Of a DNA stretch of 64,000 nt, positions 27,462-38,404 are shown one piece after another. The stretch spans positions 186,001 through 250,000 of the forward strand of contig NZ_JACHJY010000009.1 in NCBI RefSeq assembly GCF_014203895.1. Reading direction: 5' to 3'. Each line of letters begins with the position of its first letter. Within the stretch, counting starts at the first letter, position 1. A program made the translations under genes and the position numbers. The notes beneath the pieces are model-generated. The model was given only the letters and a program-made list of their open reading frames with translations, was not told the DNA's origin and ran no database searches. This DNA is from Streptomyces nymphaeiformis. GTDB lineage: Bacteria > Actinomycetota > Actinomycetes > Streptomycetales > Streptomycetaceae.

Positions 27462-28400
27462 CTACTTCACGGCGCCCGCGGTGAGGCCCGCGACCACCTG
27501 CCGCTGGAAGACGATGTACGCGGCGAGGACCGGGAGCATCGCCATCACGAGGCCGGCGAAGAGGCCGGACCAGTCACCCTTGTAGCCCTGGCTGACGGCC
27601 AGCTGGACGAGGCCCTGCGAGAGCACCTTCTTCTCCGGGTCGGTGTTGAGCACCGTGGGCAGCAGGTACTGGTTCCACTGGCCGAGGAAGTTGAAGATGC
27701 CGACGCTGATGAGGCCGGGCCTGGCCATCGGCAGCATCACCTGGAAGAAGGTCCGGGTGTGCGAGGCGCCGTCCACGAAGGCCGCCTCCGCCACCGAGGT
27801 CGGCAGGGTGCGGAAGAAGGCCGTGAGGAAGAAGACGGTGAACGGCAGCGAGTACGCGATGTAGACCAGGATCAGGCCGTGCTGCGTGTTGAGCAGGGCC
27901 ATGTTCTGCATGACGTAGAAGAGCGGCACGAGCGCCAGGATGATCGGGAAGCTCATCCCGCCGATGAAGAGGAAGTAGATGAAGCGGTTGCCCGGGAAGT
28001 CGAAGCGGGCCAGGACGTAGGCCGCCATCGAGCCGAGGAGCAGCGTGCCGACGAGCGAGCCGCCGACCACCAGGAGGGTGTTCAGGAAGTAGTCGCTCAT
28101 GTGCGCCTCGGTCCAGGCGCGCGACCAGTTCTCGAAGTGCAGCTTGTCGGGCAGCGACCACGGCGAGGTGAAGATCGCCTTGTCGGTCTTGAAGGAGGTC
28201 ATGACCGCCCAGAGCAGCGGCATGACGACCATGATCGCCCAGATGATCAGGACGCCGTGCGAGAAGACGTTGAGGGCCGCGCCCTCGGCCTTGGCGGTCC
28301 TGCGCGCGGCGGGCGGCGCGATCTTGGTGACCGCGGGGCCGGGACCGGCCGGGGAGCCGGGGGTCCCGACGCCGGTGGTGGCAGTGTCGGTCGTCTTCAT
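27462..28400 (-). CDS. ngcG: Carbohydrate ABC transporter permease, NgcG-type
   Basis: 312 aa. After a hydrophilic N terminus of about 45 residues there are six membrane segments of the MalG class. The cytoplasmic EAA loop is EAAFVDGASHTRTFFQVMLPMARPG, which docks a separately encoded ATPase; none is present in the operon, so a shared ATPase (MsiK in Streptomyces) is expected. The start ATG overlaps the ngcF stop by one base (TGATG). With ngcE and ngcF it imports N-acetylglucosamine and chito-oligosaccharides. Confidence 0.9.
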   Translation of the reverse strand: MKTTDTATTGVGTPGSPAGPGPAVTKIAPPAARRTAKAEGAALNVFSHGVLIIWAIMVVMPLLWAVMTSFKTDKAIFTSPWSLPDKLHFENWSRAWTEAHMSDYFLNTLLVVGGSLVGTLLLGSMAAYVLARFDFPGNRFIYFLFIGGMSFPIILALVPLFYVMQNMALLNTQHGLILVYIAYSLPFTVFFLTAFFRTLPTSVAEAAFVDGASHTRTFFQVMLPMARPGLISVGIFNFLGQWNQYLLPTVLNTDPEKKVLSQGLVQLAVSQGYKGDWSGLFAGLVMAMLPVLAAYIVFQRQVVAGLTAGAVK

Positions 28401-29329
28401 CAGAACTCCAGCCGCTCGCGCCGGCCCACCTTCATCACGACGGCCGCGAAGGCCAGCGTGACGACGAGGAGCGCGACACCGATGGTCGTTGCGTAGGCGG
28501 CCTGACCGTCCCGGAACGCCTTCTGGTACACGTACAGCGGAAGGACGACGGTGGAGAAGTCGGGTCCGCCGCCGTTGGGGCCGACGGTCATGATCTGGAC
28601 GACGGCGAAGGATTCCGCGCCGAGCGCGAGGATGCCCATGTAGATCCAGCCGGACTGCACGGTGTCCCAGAGCAGCGGCATCGTGATCCTGAAGAAGGTG
28701 GTGAAGCGGTTCGCGCCGTCGAGCAGGGCCGCCTCGTAGAAGTCCCTCGGAATGGACGCCATGCCGGCCGAGAAGAGGACGACGAAGAATCCGACGGTGG
28801 ACCAGACGAGGACGACCATCACGCAGATGAGGGCGAGGTCCGGATCACCGAGCCAGTCCGGCTGGATGGAGCCGAGACCGACGCCCTTCAATACGGAATT
28901 GATGGCTCCGCTGTTCGGGTTGTACGCGAACTGGAAGAGCAGCGCGACGATCGCGATCGACAGCACCTGCGGGAAGAAATAGACGATCTTGTAGAACGAG
29001 GAACCGCGCACACCCGCGATCGCCGCGCCCCTGCGGCGCCGACCGCCGACATTGAGCATGAAGGCGAAGAAAAGTGCGAGTCCCACGGTCACCAGCGGCA
29101 GCACCACCGCGAAGGTCAGACTGTGCTGGAGCGATTTCCAGAAGACCTCGTCGTCCAGCATTCTGCTGTAGTTGTCGAATCCGACCATCCCGAATTCGGG
29201 ACTCAGCCCGGTCCAGTCCGTGAACGAGTAGTAGATGGACTGGATGAACGGCCAGATGACGAACAGCACGTAGAGCGCGAGGGGGGCCGCCAGGAACCCC
29301 ACGATGAAACGGTACTTGCCGTGTTGCAT
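28400..29329 (-). CDS. ngcF: Carbohydrate ABC transporter permease, NgcF-type
   Basis: 309 aa from ATG 29329 (MQHGKYRFIVGFLAAPLALY), with GTAGGA immediately before it. Six membrane segments of the MalF class and the EAA loop EAALLDGANRFTTFFRITMPLLWD. It also has a basic loop GGRRRRGAAIAG after the second segment. Partner of ngcG (1-nt overlap). An upstream hairpin at 29404-29442 separates it from the binding-protein gene ngcE. Confidence 0.9.
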   Translation of the reverse strand: MQHGKYRFIVGFLAAPLALYVLFVIWPFIQSIYYSFTDWTGLSPEFGMVGFDNYSRMLDDEVFWKSLQHSLTFAVVLPLVTVGLALFFAFMLNVGGRRRRGAAIAGVRGSSFYKIVYFFPQVLSIAIVALLFQFAYNPNSGAINSVLKGVGLGSIQPDWLGDPDLALICVMVVLVWSTVGFFVVLFSAGMASIPRDFYEAALLDGANRFTTFFRITMPLLWDTVQSGWIYMGILALGAESFAVVQIMTVGPNGGGPDFSTVVLPLYVYQKAFRDGQAAYATTIGVALLVVTLAFAAVVMKVGRRERLEF

Positions 29330-29403
29330 TCCTACCGACCCCGATCTTCCCGCGGAGACGCGCGCCGCTGGTGCCACGCGCCGCTGCTGCCGCGCGCCAT
29401 GGG

Positions 29404-29442
29404 GCCGGGGCCCGCTCCCGGTCGGCGGGAAGGGGCCCCGGC
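29404..29442 (-). terminator. Intercistronic hairpin between ngcE and ngcF
   Basis: 10-bp perfect stem (GCCGGGGCCC, 29404-29413, with 29433-29442) with a 19-nt loop, just beyond the ngcE stop. Likely tunes binding protein against permease levels. Confidence 0.5.
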
Positions 29443-29447
29443 ACTGC

Positions 29448-30893
29448 TCACTGGTGCTTGTAGTGCTTGATCGAGGAGTCCTTGGCCGCCTCGTCGGCGT
29501 ACTTCTGGATCTTCTTGATCGTCTCGGCCGGCGTCGCACGGCCGGCCATCATCTCGCCGAGGCCGGCGACACCGATCTTCTCCTTCTGGAGGGCGACGTA
29601 CCAGTCCTGGAGGCGCGGGTTGACCACGTTCTGGCCGGCCTTCTCCAGGGCGGCGACGCCGGACTTGAGGCCCGGGGTCAGCTCGATGCCGTCGGTGCCG
29701 CCGTTGAAGGCGGTCAGCGACTTCACGGACTGGGTGAAGTTCTTGGAGGAGGCCTCGCTGAGCATGATGCGCAGCTGCTCCAGGCCGCCCTCCAGGTTCT
29801 TCGCCTTCGCCGGGACGATGAAGGGCTCGCCGCCGGAGGCCCAGATGGTGCCGAAGGGCATCTTGTCGGAGGAGTCGATGCCGGTCGGGGCGGAGACGGC
29901 CAGGTCGAAGTCGGCCGGCATGGTCTTCGCGGCCTCGTTCTCGACCCAGGAGCCGTTCGGGATGAACAGCGCCTTGCCCTCGGTCCAGGCGGTCTGCGAC
30001 TGGATGTGGTCGAGGCCGGGGGTGCCCTTGAGGATGTAGCCCTTCTTGACCAGCTCGTAGTACGCCTCGAAACAGGTCTTGACGGCGGGGTGCTCCCAGG
30101 CCTTCGGCTCCAGGTTGTCGATCGCGTCGAGGACCTCGCGGCCGCCGACCTTGCCGATCATCGGGTAGAGCGAGAAGGGGACGTAGTACGGGTACTTGCC
30201 GGCGTACGTCCAGCCGGCGATGCCCTTCTTCTTGGCCTTCTCGCAGACGGCCAGCATCTCGTCCCAGGTCTCGGGGTACTTCGCGTCGAGGGAGTCGAGC
30301 AGCTTCTGCGAGTACCAGACGCCGTAGACCGTGTAGGCGTAGTACATGATCCACACCGGGTCGCCGTCGAACTGGCCCATCTCGACGATGCCGGGCCGCA
30401 GGGTGTCGCGGACCTTCTTGCTCGGGTCGTCGATGGACGGCGCGTCGAGCAGCGGGGTGAGGTCCGCCAGCTGCTTCTGGCCGACGAGGACGCCCATGTC
30501 CATCTGCTCGGCGCCCGAGTTGTCGATGAGGTCCGGCGGGGTGCCGCCGTTGAAGCGCGGCTGCAGCGTGGTGGTGATCTTCTGGGTCGGCGTGAACTTG
30601 ACGCTCGCCTTGGGGTAATTCGTCTCGTAGACCTTGATCGCGTCCTTGGCGTACTGCTGTCCGAATCCGCCGTCGAAGAGAACGAAATCGAGCGGGGCCG
30701 ACGCATTCACCCCGAGCGGGTTCTTGTCGGACTTCGTACCCTTCTCGACCTTCTCGTTGCCACCGTCACCGCTGCTCGCGCAGGCGGACAGGAAGCCCAT
30801 GGTCGGTACGGAGATCAGACCGATAGCGGCGGAACGCTTGATCAGATCGCGACGGCCGAGGCCCTCACCGTTGTGTGCGGAGGTGGATCCCAT
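29448..30893 (-). CDS. ngcE: N-acetylglucosamine/chitobiose-binding lipoprotein NgcE
   Basis: 481 aa from ATG 30893. N terminus has a twin-arginine motif (GRRDLIKRSAAIGL) and lipobox LSAC, so it is probably a Tat-exported lipoprotein. The mature part is a cluster D/group-1 sugar-binding fold (LDFVLFDGGFGQQYAKDAI, GTPPDLIDNSGAEQMDMG, DPVWIMYYAYTVYGVWYS, ALFIPNGSWVENEA). The N-terminal sequence MGSTSAHN followed by GRRDLIKRSAAIGL matches my memory of NgcE from S. olivaceoviridis and S. coelicolor. First gene of ngcEFG; the promoter 160-190 nt upstream overlaps a DasR-like site. Confidence 0.93.
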   Translation of the reverse strand: MGSTSAHNGEGLGRRDLIKRSAAIGLISVPTMGFLSACASSGDGGNEKVEKGTKSDKNPLGVNASAPLDFVLFDGGFGQQYAKDAIKVYETNYPKASVKFTPTQKITTTLQPRFNGGTPPDLIDNSGAEQMDMGVLVGQKQLADLTPLLDAPSIDDPSKKVRDTLRPGIVEMGQFDGDPVWIMYYAYTVYGVWYSQKLLDSLDAKYPETWDEMLAVCEKAKKKGIAGWTYAGKYPYYVPFSLYPMIGKVGGREVLDAIDNLEPKAWEHPAVKTCFEAYYELVKKGYILKGTPGLDHIQSQTAWTEGKALFIPNGSWVENEAAKTMPADFDLAVSAPTGIDSSDKMPFGTIWASGGEPFIVPAKAKNLEGGLEQLRIMLSEASSKNFTQSVKSLTAFNGGTDGIELTPGLKSGVAALEKAGQNVVNPRLQDWYVALQKEKIGVAGLGEMMAGRATPAETIKKIQKYADEAAKDSSIKHYKHQ

Positions 30894-31046
30894 GCTCAAG
30901 TCCTCGCCTTCATTCAGGACTCAGGCGGTGTACCGGTCGCCCGTACTCACTCGCCACAGGCGAAGGGCCCCGCCACCGCGGTCATTTGCAGCCGGGTCGT
31001 GCACGCGTCGGGCCGTCGCCGGATTGCTCCGACTGGCTGGACGCCG

Positions 31047-31062
31047 ACAGGTATAGTCCACT
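31047..31062. promoter_or_regulatory. DasR-responsive element (dre) candidate upstream of ngcE
   Basis: ACAGGTATAGTCCACT matches the dre consensus ACTGGTCTAGACCACT at 13 of 16 positions, keeping the outer GG and CC. It covers the predicted -10 of the ngcE promoter, as expected for a GntR-type repressor released by glucosamine phosphates. Confidence 0.6.
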
Positions 31063-31079
31063 TCCCTTCGCGGGAGCAA
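31050..31079 (-). promoter_or_regulatory. Predicted ngcE promoter
   Basis: On the minus strand TTGCTC (31079-31074), 18-nt spacer, TATACC (31055-31050). About 155 nt upstream of ngcE. The surrounding 530-nt gap (30894-31424) shows no convincing gene. Confidence 0.5.
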
Positions 31080-31424
31080 GATCGAAACCAGGTTTGCACG
31101 ACCATCTTTCCCGAGTTGAGACCTCCGGGATAAGCACGCTGGATCTGCGGCGTTTCGTCCAACCATTCGCCGCACAACACCCTTGACATGACGTCAGAGT
31201 CACGGCATGGGGCGGCGATTCACTCCCACGCACGTCCGCGCGCGAGGGAGGGAAGTGACGAAAAGGACAAATGATCGAACATCGAAACAGTTGTGTCACA
31301 AACCCGTTGCCGGGTGAAGATTCGATGAGAAGGATCCGGGATCATAGAGACCCCGCCCACCCCTTGCCTCCCGCAGGGGGCGCGTGGCGGGACCTGCCTT
31401 ATTCCATACGGATCTGGAGTACAC

Positions 31425-32339
31425 GTGGCCAACTCTTCTGGCCTGAACCGCACGGGCATCCTGTCCCGTGTCACGGTCGCGGCGATAACGGCCGCCCTGG
31501 TCGGCACCACGACGGCGGCGGTCGCCGCCGAGGCGCCGCAGCCCGTCTCCTCCGGCATCGCTCGGACCTCGAACGCGAGCGCCTTCGCGGCCACCACCAC
31601 CGCCGTCTCGGCGCCGGTCAACTACCTCCTCGGCGTCAACAGCGCCGGCACCGTCTGGGCCTACGAGCCGGTCGGTGGCGGCGCCCTCCAGCGCCTCGCG
31701 GACAACTCCGGCACGGGCTGGAACTACCACAGCAAGTTCGCCCAGGCCGACCTGGACGGCGACGGCCACTCCGACGGCTGGTACGCCATCCGCAACGGCC
31801 GCCTGAACTTCGTCGACACCGGCGCCCCCCGCGACCTCGGCGGCGGCTGGAACATCTACAACAAGATCGTCTCCGCCTCCAACACGGGCGGCGGCGCGGC
31901 CGACGACATCCTCGCGCGCGACACCTCCGGCGTGCTGTGGCACTACCTCGGCTACGGCAACGGCGCGCTGACCACGCGCTACAAGGTCGGCGGCGGCTGG
32001 AACGCCTACAACCAGATCGCCGGCAAGGGCGACCTCACCGGCGACGGCCGTCCCGACCTCGTCGCCCGCGACGGCTCGGGCGTGCTGTGGCTGTACAAGG
32101 GCACGGGCAACTACAAGGCGCCCTTCACCGCCCGCACCCGCATCGGCGCCGGCTGGAACACGTACAACCTGCTGGCCTCCTCCGGTGACCTGAACTTCGA
32201 CGGCAAGGCCGACATCGTCGCCCGCAACAGCGCCGGCGAGCTCTGGCTGTACAAGGGCACGGGCAACGCCTCGACGCCGCTCAGCGCCCGCGTGAAGATC
32301 GGCACGTCCGGCTGGAACAGCTTCCGCGAGCTGTTCTGA
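31425..32339 (+). CDS. Secreted FG-GAP/VCBS-like repeat protein
   Basis: 304 aa from GTG 31425 (CTGGAG upstream). Signal peptide about 1-36 (LSRVTVAAITAALVGTTTAAVAA). The mature part is a string of about 45-residue units such as DLTGDGRPDLVARDGSGVLW-LYKGTGN and GGGWNAYNQIAGKG, each with a D-x-D/N-x-D-G calcium-binding-like loop and a G-W-N-x-Y/F element; these form beta-propeller or tachylectin-like lectin folds. Very similar units occur in the C terminus of the gene at 52558. Probably an extracellular binding protein; ligand unknown. Transcribed away from ngcE. Confidence 0.8.
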   Translation: MANSSGLNRTGILSRVTVAAITAALVGTTTAAVAAEAPQPVSSGIARTSNASAFAATTTAVSAPVNYLLGVNSAGTVWAYEPVGGGALQRLADNSGTGWNYHSKFAQADLDGDGHSDGWYAIRNGRLNFVDTGAPRDLGGGWNIYNKIVSASNTGGGAADDILARDTSGVLWHYLGYGNGALTTRYKVGGGWNAYNQIAGKGDLTGDGRPDLVARDGSGVLWLYKGTGNYKAPFTARTRIGAGWNTYNLLASSGDLNFDGKADIVARNSAGELWLYKGTGNASTPLSARVKIGTSGWNSFRELF

Positions 32340-32359
32340 TCGGGCTCCCGCCCCAACGC

Positions 32360-32395
32360 AAGGGCCCCGCTCCTCTTCCGAGGAGCGGGGCCCTT
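32360..32395. terminator. Bidirectional hairpin between the repeat protein and acnA
   Basis: 16-bp perfect stem (AAGGGCCCCGCTCCTC with its complement), TTCC loop, T-rich on the plus side and A-rich on the other, in the gap between convergent genes. Confidence 0.85.
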
Positions 32396-32418
32396 TCCGT
32401 CTACCGGATCCTGTGGCG

Positions 32419-35205
<2,787 letters not shown>

Positions 35206-35206
35206 C

Positions 35207-35225
35207 TAAGGTAAGGCTAAGTTAG
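35207..35225. promoter_or_regulatory. Iron-box-like sequence upstream of acnA
   Basis: TAAGGTAAGGCTAAGTTAG matches the DmdR1/IdeR consensus TTAGGTTAGGCTAACCTAA at 14 of 19 positions, 68 nt before acnA. The match is better in the left half. Confidence 0.35.
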
Positions 35226-35267
35226 GTATCCCTTACCAGGGTGGCGGCAGCGGTGCGCCTCGGCAGA

Positions 35268-35285
35268 TATCTCGATGTCGAGATA
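35268..35285. promoter_or_regulatory. 18-bp perfect palindrome upstream of acnA, MarR/TamR-type
   Basis: TATCTCGA-TG-TCGAGATA, about 130 nt before the acnA start and just beyond the stop of the next gene. This spacing and AT-rich ends are typical of MarR-family sites; TamR of S. coelicolor is reported to act on aconitase, so a TamR box is the first hypothesis. Confidence 0.5.
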
Positions 35286-35296
35286 ACTCTAGTACA

Positions 35297-35854
35297 TCAC
35301 CGCCTCGCGGTCATGCCTGGCATGCCCCGAAGCCGGTGGACGTTCGCCGCCGCCAGGACGGCGCGCACACGGTCCACGTCGGCGGGGTCCGCGGCGCCGC
35401 GCTTGGGCAGGACGAAGTAGATGCGCATACGCCTGGGCATGAAGACGAACAGCTCGTCGGTCTCGACGCACCGGGGGAACGCCTGCCAGTCGATGGTGCT
35501 GGTCAGACCGCCACCGGTGGTGGTCATCCCCTCGGCGCCGACGACGGTCGTACAGGTTCCGTAATCCGCCGTCCCGGAGTACTGCTCGCGCGCGACGCGC
35601 GCCAGGATCCGAGGGAGGATCACGCCCGAGGCGACCAGCACGCAGGCACCCACCACGGCCGACGTGGCGGGCGAGAAGCCCTTGCGCCACGCATAGAAAT
35701 ACGCGATCAGGAGACCTACGGCCACCGGGACGAGCACGCCCGCGAGTCCGGACGGCGTCCCGAACGAATAGCGCCGCACGGCCGACCGGTAGTCGGCCTC
35801 GGTCGGCGTGTAGACGAAGGCGACGGCGGCGTCCCGCGCGGCCGCGTCCCGCAT
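35297..35854 (-). CDS. YcxB-like small membrane protein
   Basis: 185 aa from ATG 35854 (GGGGAT upstream; ATG 35875 also possible). N-terminal strand FVYTPTEADYRSAVRRYSFG, two membrane segments (about 36-55 and 65-85), then a soluble beta-rich domain GTCTTVVGAEGMTTTGGGLTSTIDWQAFPRCVETDELFVF, which has the TxxIxWxxF...E(T)D core of YcxB-like/PH-fold domains. Cytoplasmic domain likely. Function unknown. It sits between acnA and the divergent VOC gene. Confidence 0.7.
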   Translation of the reverse strand: MRDAAARDAAVAFVYTPTEADYRSAVRRYSFGTPSGLAGVLVPVAVGLLIAYFYAWRKGFSPATSAVVGACVLVASGVILPRILARVAREQYSGTADYGTCTTVVGAEGMTTTGGGLTSTIDWQAFPRCVETDELFVFMPRRMRIYFVLPKRGAADPADVDRVRAVLAAANVHRLRGMPGMTARR

Positions 35855-35961
35855 GTGATCCCCACCCGTGTACATGGCGGCAGATCCTAACCACGGCCGA
35901 CCGCACCCCGTACGGACGCCGCCCGATTGCCGCAGCCGACCCCCCGGCCGACGATCGGATC

Positions 35962-36321
35962 ATGTTCAGCGGCGCGCACGTGATTCTCTACACCCGGGAC
36001 GCGGAAGCCGACCGGGCCTTCCTCAAGGACGTCGTCGGCTTCGAGCACGTGGACGCCGGGGGCGGCTGGCTCATCTTCAAGCTGCCGCCCGCCGAGATCG
36101 CGGTGCACCCCACCACCGACGAGCCCAAGCACGAGGTCTACCTCATGTGTGACGACCTCACCCAAACCCTGACAACCCTGGAGGACCGGGGCGCGGAGAT
36201 CTCACGGGCCATCACCGAACAGACCTGGGGCCTGCTCGCCGCGGTGCGGCTGCCGAGCGGCACCGAACTCCCGCTCTACCAGCCAAGTCACCCGACCGCG
36301 CACGGCGCTTCACCCCGATAG
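35962..36321 (+). CDS. VOC-superfamily (glyoxalase-like) protein
   Basis: 119 aa from ATG 35962. Two beta-alpha-beta-beta-beta modules of the vicinal-oxygen-chelate fold: FSGAHVILYTRDAEADRAFLKDVVGF with GGWLIFKLPPAEIAVHP, then HEVYLMCDDLTQTLTTLEDRGAEI with WGLLAAVRLPSGTELPLYQP. Metal-ligand positions are not obviously all kept, so it may be a binding protein rather than an enzyme. Single gene, 48 nt before the MurA homologue. Confidence 0.75.
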   Translation: MFSGAHVILYTRDAEADRAFLKDVVGFEHVDAGGGWLIFKLPPAEIAVHPTTDEPKHEVYLMCDDLTQTLTTLEDRGAEISRAITEQTWGLLAAVRLPSGTELPLYQPSHPTAHGASPR

Positions 36322-36342
36322 CCCACCCCGATGACAGGTCGC

Positions 36343-36358
36343 ATCTCATATCTGAGAT
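36343..36358. promoter_or_regulatory. Inverted repeat immediately upstream of the XRE-MurA gene
   Basis: ATCTCA-TATC-TGAGAT, ending 11 nt before the ATG. It shares ATCTC-N6-GAGAT with the palindrome at 35268-35285. Its position over the ribosome-binding or -10 region suggests repression, perhaps by the product's own helix-turn-helix. Confidence 0.5.
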
Positions 36359-36369
36359 AAGTTGACGCC

Positions 36370-37899
36370 ATGGCAGACGACTACCTCGTACGCATCGGCA
36401 AGCTCATCCGTGACGCCCGGCAGCACCGTGGCTGGACGCAGACGCAGCTCGCCGAAGCGCTGGCCACGAGCCAGAGCGCCGTCAACCGGATCGAGCGCGG
36501 CAACCAGAACATCAGCCTTGAGATGATCGCCCGTATCGGCGAAGCCCTCGACAGCGAGATCGTCTCCCTCGGCTACGCCGGCCCGATGCACCTCCGGGTC
36601 GTCGGCCGCCGGCGCCTCTCCGGCGCCATCGACGTCAAGACGAGCAAGAACGCCTGTGTCGCGCTGCTCTGCGCCTCCCTCCTCAACAAGGGCCGCACCG
36701 TCCTGCGCCGCGTCGCCCGCATCGAGGAGGTCTTCCGGCTCCTGGAGGTCCTCAACTCCGTCGGCGTCCGCACCCGCTGGATCAACGACGGCGTGGACCT
36801 GGAGATCGTCCCGCCGGCCGAGCTCGACATGGAGTCCATCGACTCCGAGGCCGCGATCCGCACCCGCTCGATCATCATGTTCCTCGGCCCGCTGCTGCAC
36901 CGCATGGACCGCTTCAAGCTGCCGTACGCCGGCGGCTGCGACCTCGGTACGCGCACGATCGAGCCGCACATGATCGCGCTGCGCCGCTTCGGCCTGGAGG
37001 TCACGGCCACCGAGGGCATCTACCACGCCCAGGTCGAGCGCTCGGTCTCCCCCGACCGCCCGATCGTCCTGACCGAGCGCGGCGACACCGTGACGGAGAA
37101 CGCCCTCCTCGCGGCCGCCCGCCACGACGGCGTGACCGTCATCCGCAACGCCTCCTCCAACTACATGGTCCAGGACCTCTGCTTCTTCCTGGAGGCGCTG
37201 GGCGTACGGGTGGACGGCATCGGCACGACCACCCTGACGGTCCACGGCATCCCCCAGATCGACGTGGACGTCGACTACTCCCCCTCGGAGGACCCGGTCG
37301 AGGCGATGAGCCTCCTGGCCGCGGCGGTCGTCACGGAATCGGAACTGACGATCCGCCGGGTCCCGATCGAGTTCATGGAGATCGAGCTCGCGGTCCTGGA
37401 GGAGATGGGCCTCGACCACGACCGCTCCGCGGAGTACGCGGCGGACAACGGCCGCACCCGCCTCGTCGACCTCACGGTCCGCCCCTCCAAGCTGGAAGCG
37501 CCGATCGACAAGATCCACCCGATGCCGTTCCCGGGCCTGAACATCGACAACGTCCCCTTCTTCGCGGCGATCGCCGCGACGGCCCAGGGCAAGACCCTCA
37601 TCCACGACTGGGTCTACGACAACCGCGCCATCTACCTCACCGACCTCAACCGCCTCGGCGGCCGCCTCCAGCTCCTGGACCCCCACCGCGTCCTGGTCGA
37701 AGGCCCCACCCGCTGGCGCGCCGCCGAGATGATGTGCCCCCCGGCCCTGCGCCCGGCGGTCGTCGTCCTCCTCGCGATGATGGCGGCGGAGGGCACGTCG
37801 GTCCTCCGGAACGTCTACGTCATCAACCGGGGGTACGAGGACCTGGCGGAGCGCCTGAACTCGATCGGCGCGCAGATCGAGATCTTCCGGGACATCTGA
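36370..37899 (+). CDS. MurA-like UDP-GlcNAc 1-carboxyvinyltransferase with N-terminal XRE helix-turn-helix
   Basis: 509 aa. Residues about 5-66 are a Cro/C1-type DNA-binding domain (IGKLIRDARQHRGWTQTQLAEALATSQSAVNRIERG). From about 72 the protein is an EPSP/MurA transferase: K93-N94 in TSKNACVALL replace the usual SGAKNAA region but keep the catalytic pair, and C190 in YAGGCDLGTRTIEPH corresponds to the fosfomycin-sensitive Cys. NIDNVPFFAAIAATAQGKTLIHDWVYDNR and the C-terminal RPAVVVLLAMMAAEGTSVL follow. MurA makes UDP-GlcNAc-enolpyruvate, the first committed peptidoglycan step. In S. coelicolor the equivalent (SCO5998) is a second MurA beside aconitase. The enzyme may also regulate transcription. 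Confidence 0.88.
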   Translation: MADDYLVRIGKLIRDARQHRGWTQTQLAEALATSQSAVNRIERGNQNISLEMIARIGEALDSEIVSLGYAGPMHLRVVGRRRLSGAIDVKTSKNACVALLCASLLNKGRTVLRRVARIEEVFRLLEVLNSVGVRTRWINDGVDLEIVPPAELDMESIDSEAAIRTRSIIMFLGPLLHRMDRFKLPYAGGCDLGTRTIEPHMIALRRFGLEVTATEGIYHAQVERSVSPDRPIVLTERGDTVTENALLAAARHDGVTVIRNASSNYMVQDLCFFLEALGVRVDGIGTTTLTVHGIPQIDVDVDYSPSEDPVEAMSLLAAAVVTESELTIRRVPIEFMEIELAVLEEMGLDHDRSAEYAADNGRTRLVDLTVRPSKLEAPIDKIHPMPFPGLNIDNVPFFAAIAATAQGKTLIHDWVYDNRAIYLTDLNRLGGRLQLLDPHRVLVEGPTRWRAAEMMCPPALRPAVVVLLAMMAAEGTSVLRNVYVINRGYEDLAERLNSIGAQIEIFRDI

Positions 37900-37921
37900 C
37901 AGTCCCTGGACAGACATCTCT

Positions 37922-37966
37922 CACACCCCTCCTGACCTGCATAAACGTGGACCCGGGAGGGGTGTG
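37922..37966 (+). terminator. Hairpin after the XRE-MurA gene
   Basis: 11-bp perfect stem (CACACCCCTCC, 37922-37932, with GGAGGGGTGTG, 37956-37966) and a 23-nt loop. Confidence 0.55.
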
Positions 37967-37973
37967 GTGGTGT

Positions 37974-37995
37974 CTGTGGGACTTCTCTGGGATTT
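37974..37995. repeat. Left copy of a 22-bp TGGGACTT-type repeat flanking the accessory island
   Basis: CTGTGGGACTTCTCTGGGATTT resembles the copy at 54789-54810 (18 of 22 identical). Such tandem TGGGACTT elements occur near attachment sites of Streptomyces tyrosine-recombinase elements (recollection). The stretch 37996-38404 holds no intact gene, only tRNA-like fragments. Confidence 0.45.
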
Positions 37996-38404
37996 TGCGC
38001 CGCTGCCGGATGGCTTCCGGTTTCCGTCGGCCGCGCCAAGCAGTCTGCACAGCGCGTCGCTGCAAGATGCCGGCCCAACGCAGCCACCGACTCGCGCCGT
38101 GCTCCGGCCGCAGTAATGGAGCTATGCCTCCAGTACCCCGCACCCCAGTCGAGGAACCTCTCGGGTGCGGCGCCAAGGGCCTCGTGCTGCACCGGTAGAG
38201 CGCTGGCTCCGATCCGGAGTCTCTGGACGGGTTGCACGACCCGCCCGATGGGGGCGTGGAGCTGCCGCCACCTTTCGCTTGGTCCGGAATGACGTCGCAT
38301 CCAAAGAGCCGCCAACCAGGCGCCTCCTGGTCCGCTATGGCAACGCCGCACCGCCCACTGCCCCTCCTGCGCCAGGCTCTGCTGCCACGGCACCTATCAC
38401 CTCA

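Noticed and set aside
31180-31210. TTGACA-type promoter with TGACGTCA-like palindrome
   Set aside because: No -10 hexamer at the proper distance on the plus strand; kept only as an untested possibility.
38183-38235. tRNA-like fragment (CACCGGTAGAGCGCTGG followed by an arm-like GGGTTGCACGACCC)
   Set aside because: The D-arm text looks right but there is no acceptor pairing and the T-loop has six bases; at most a remnant of an att-site tRNA.
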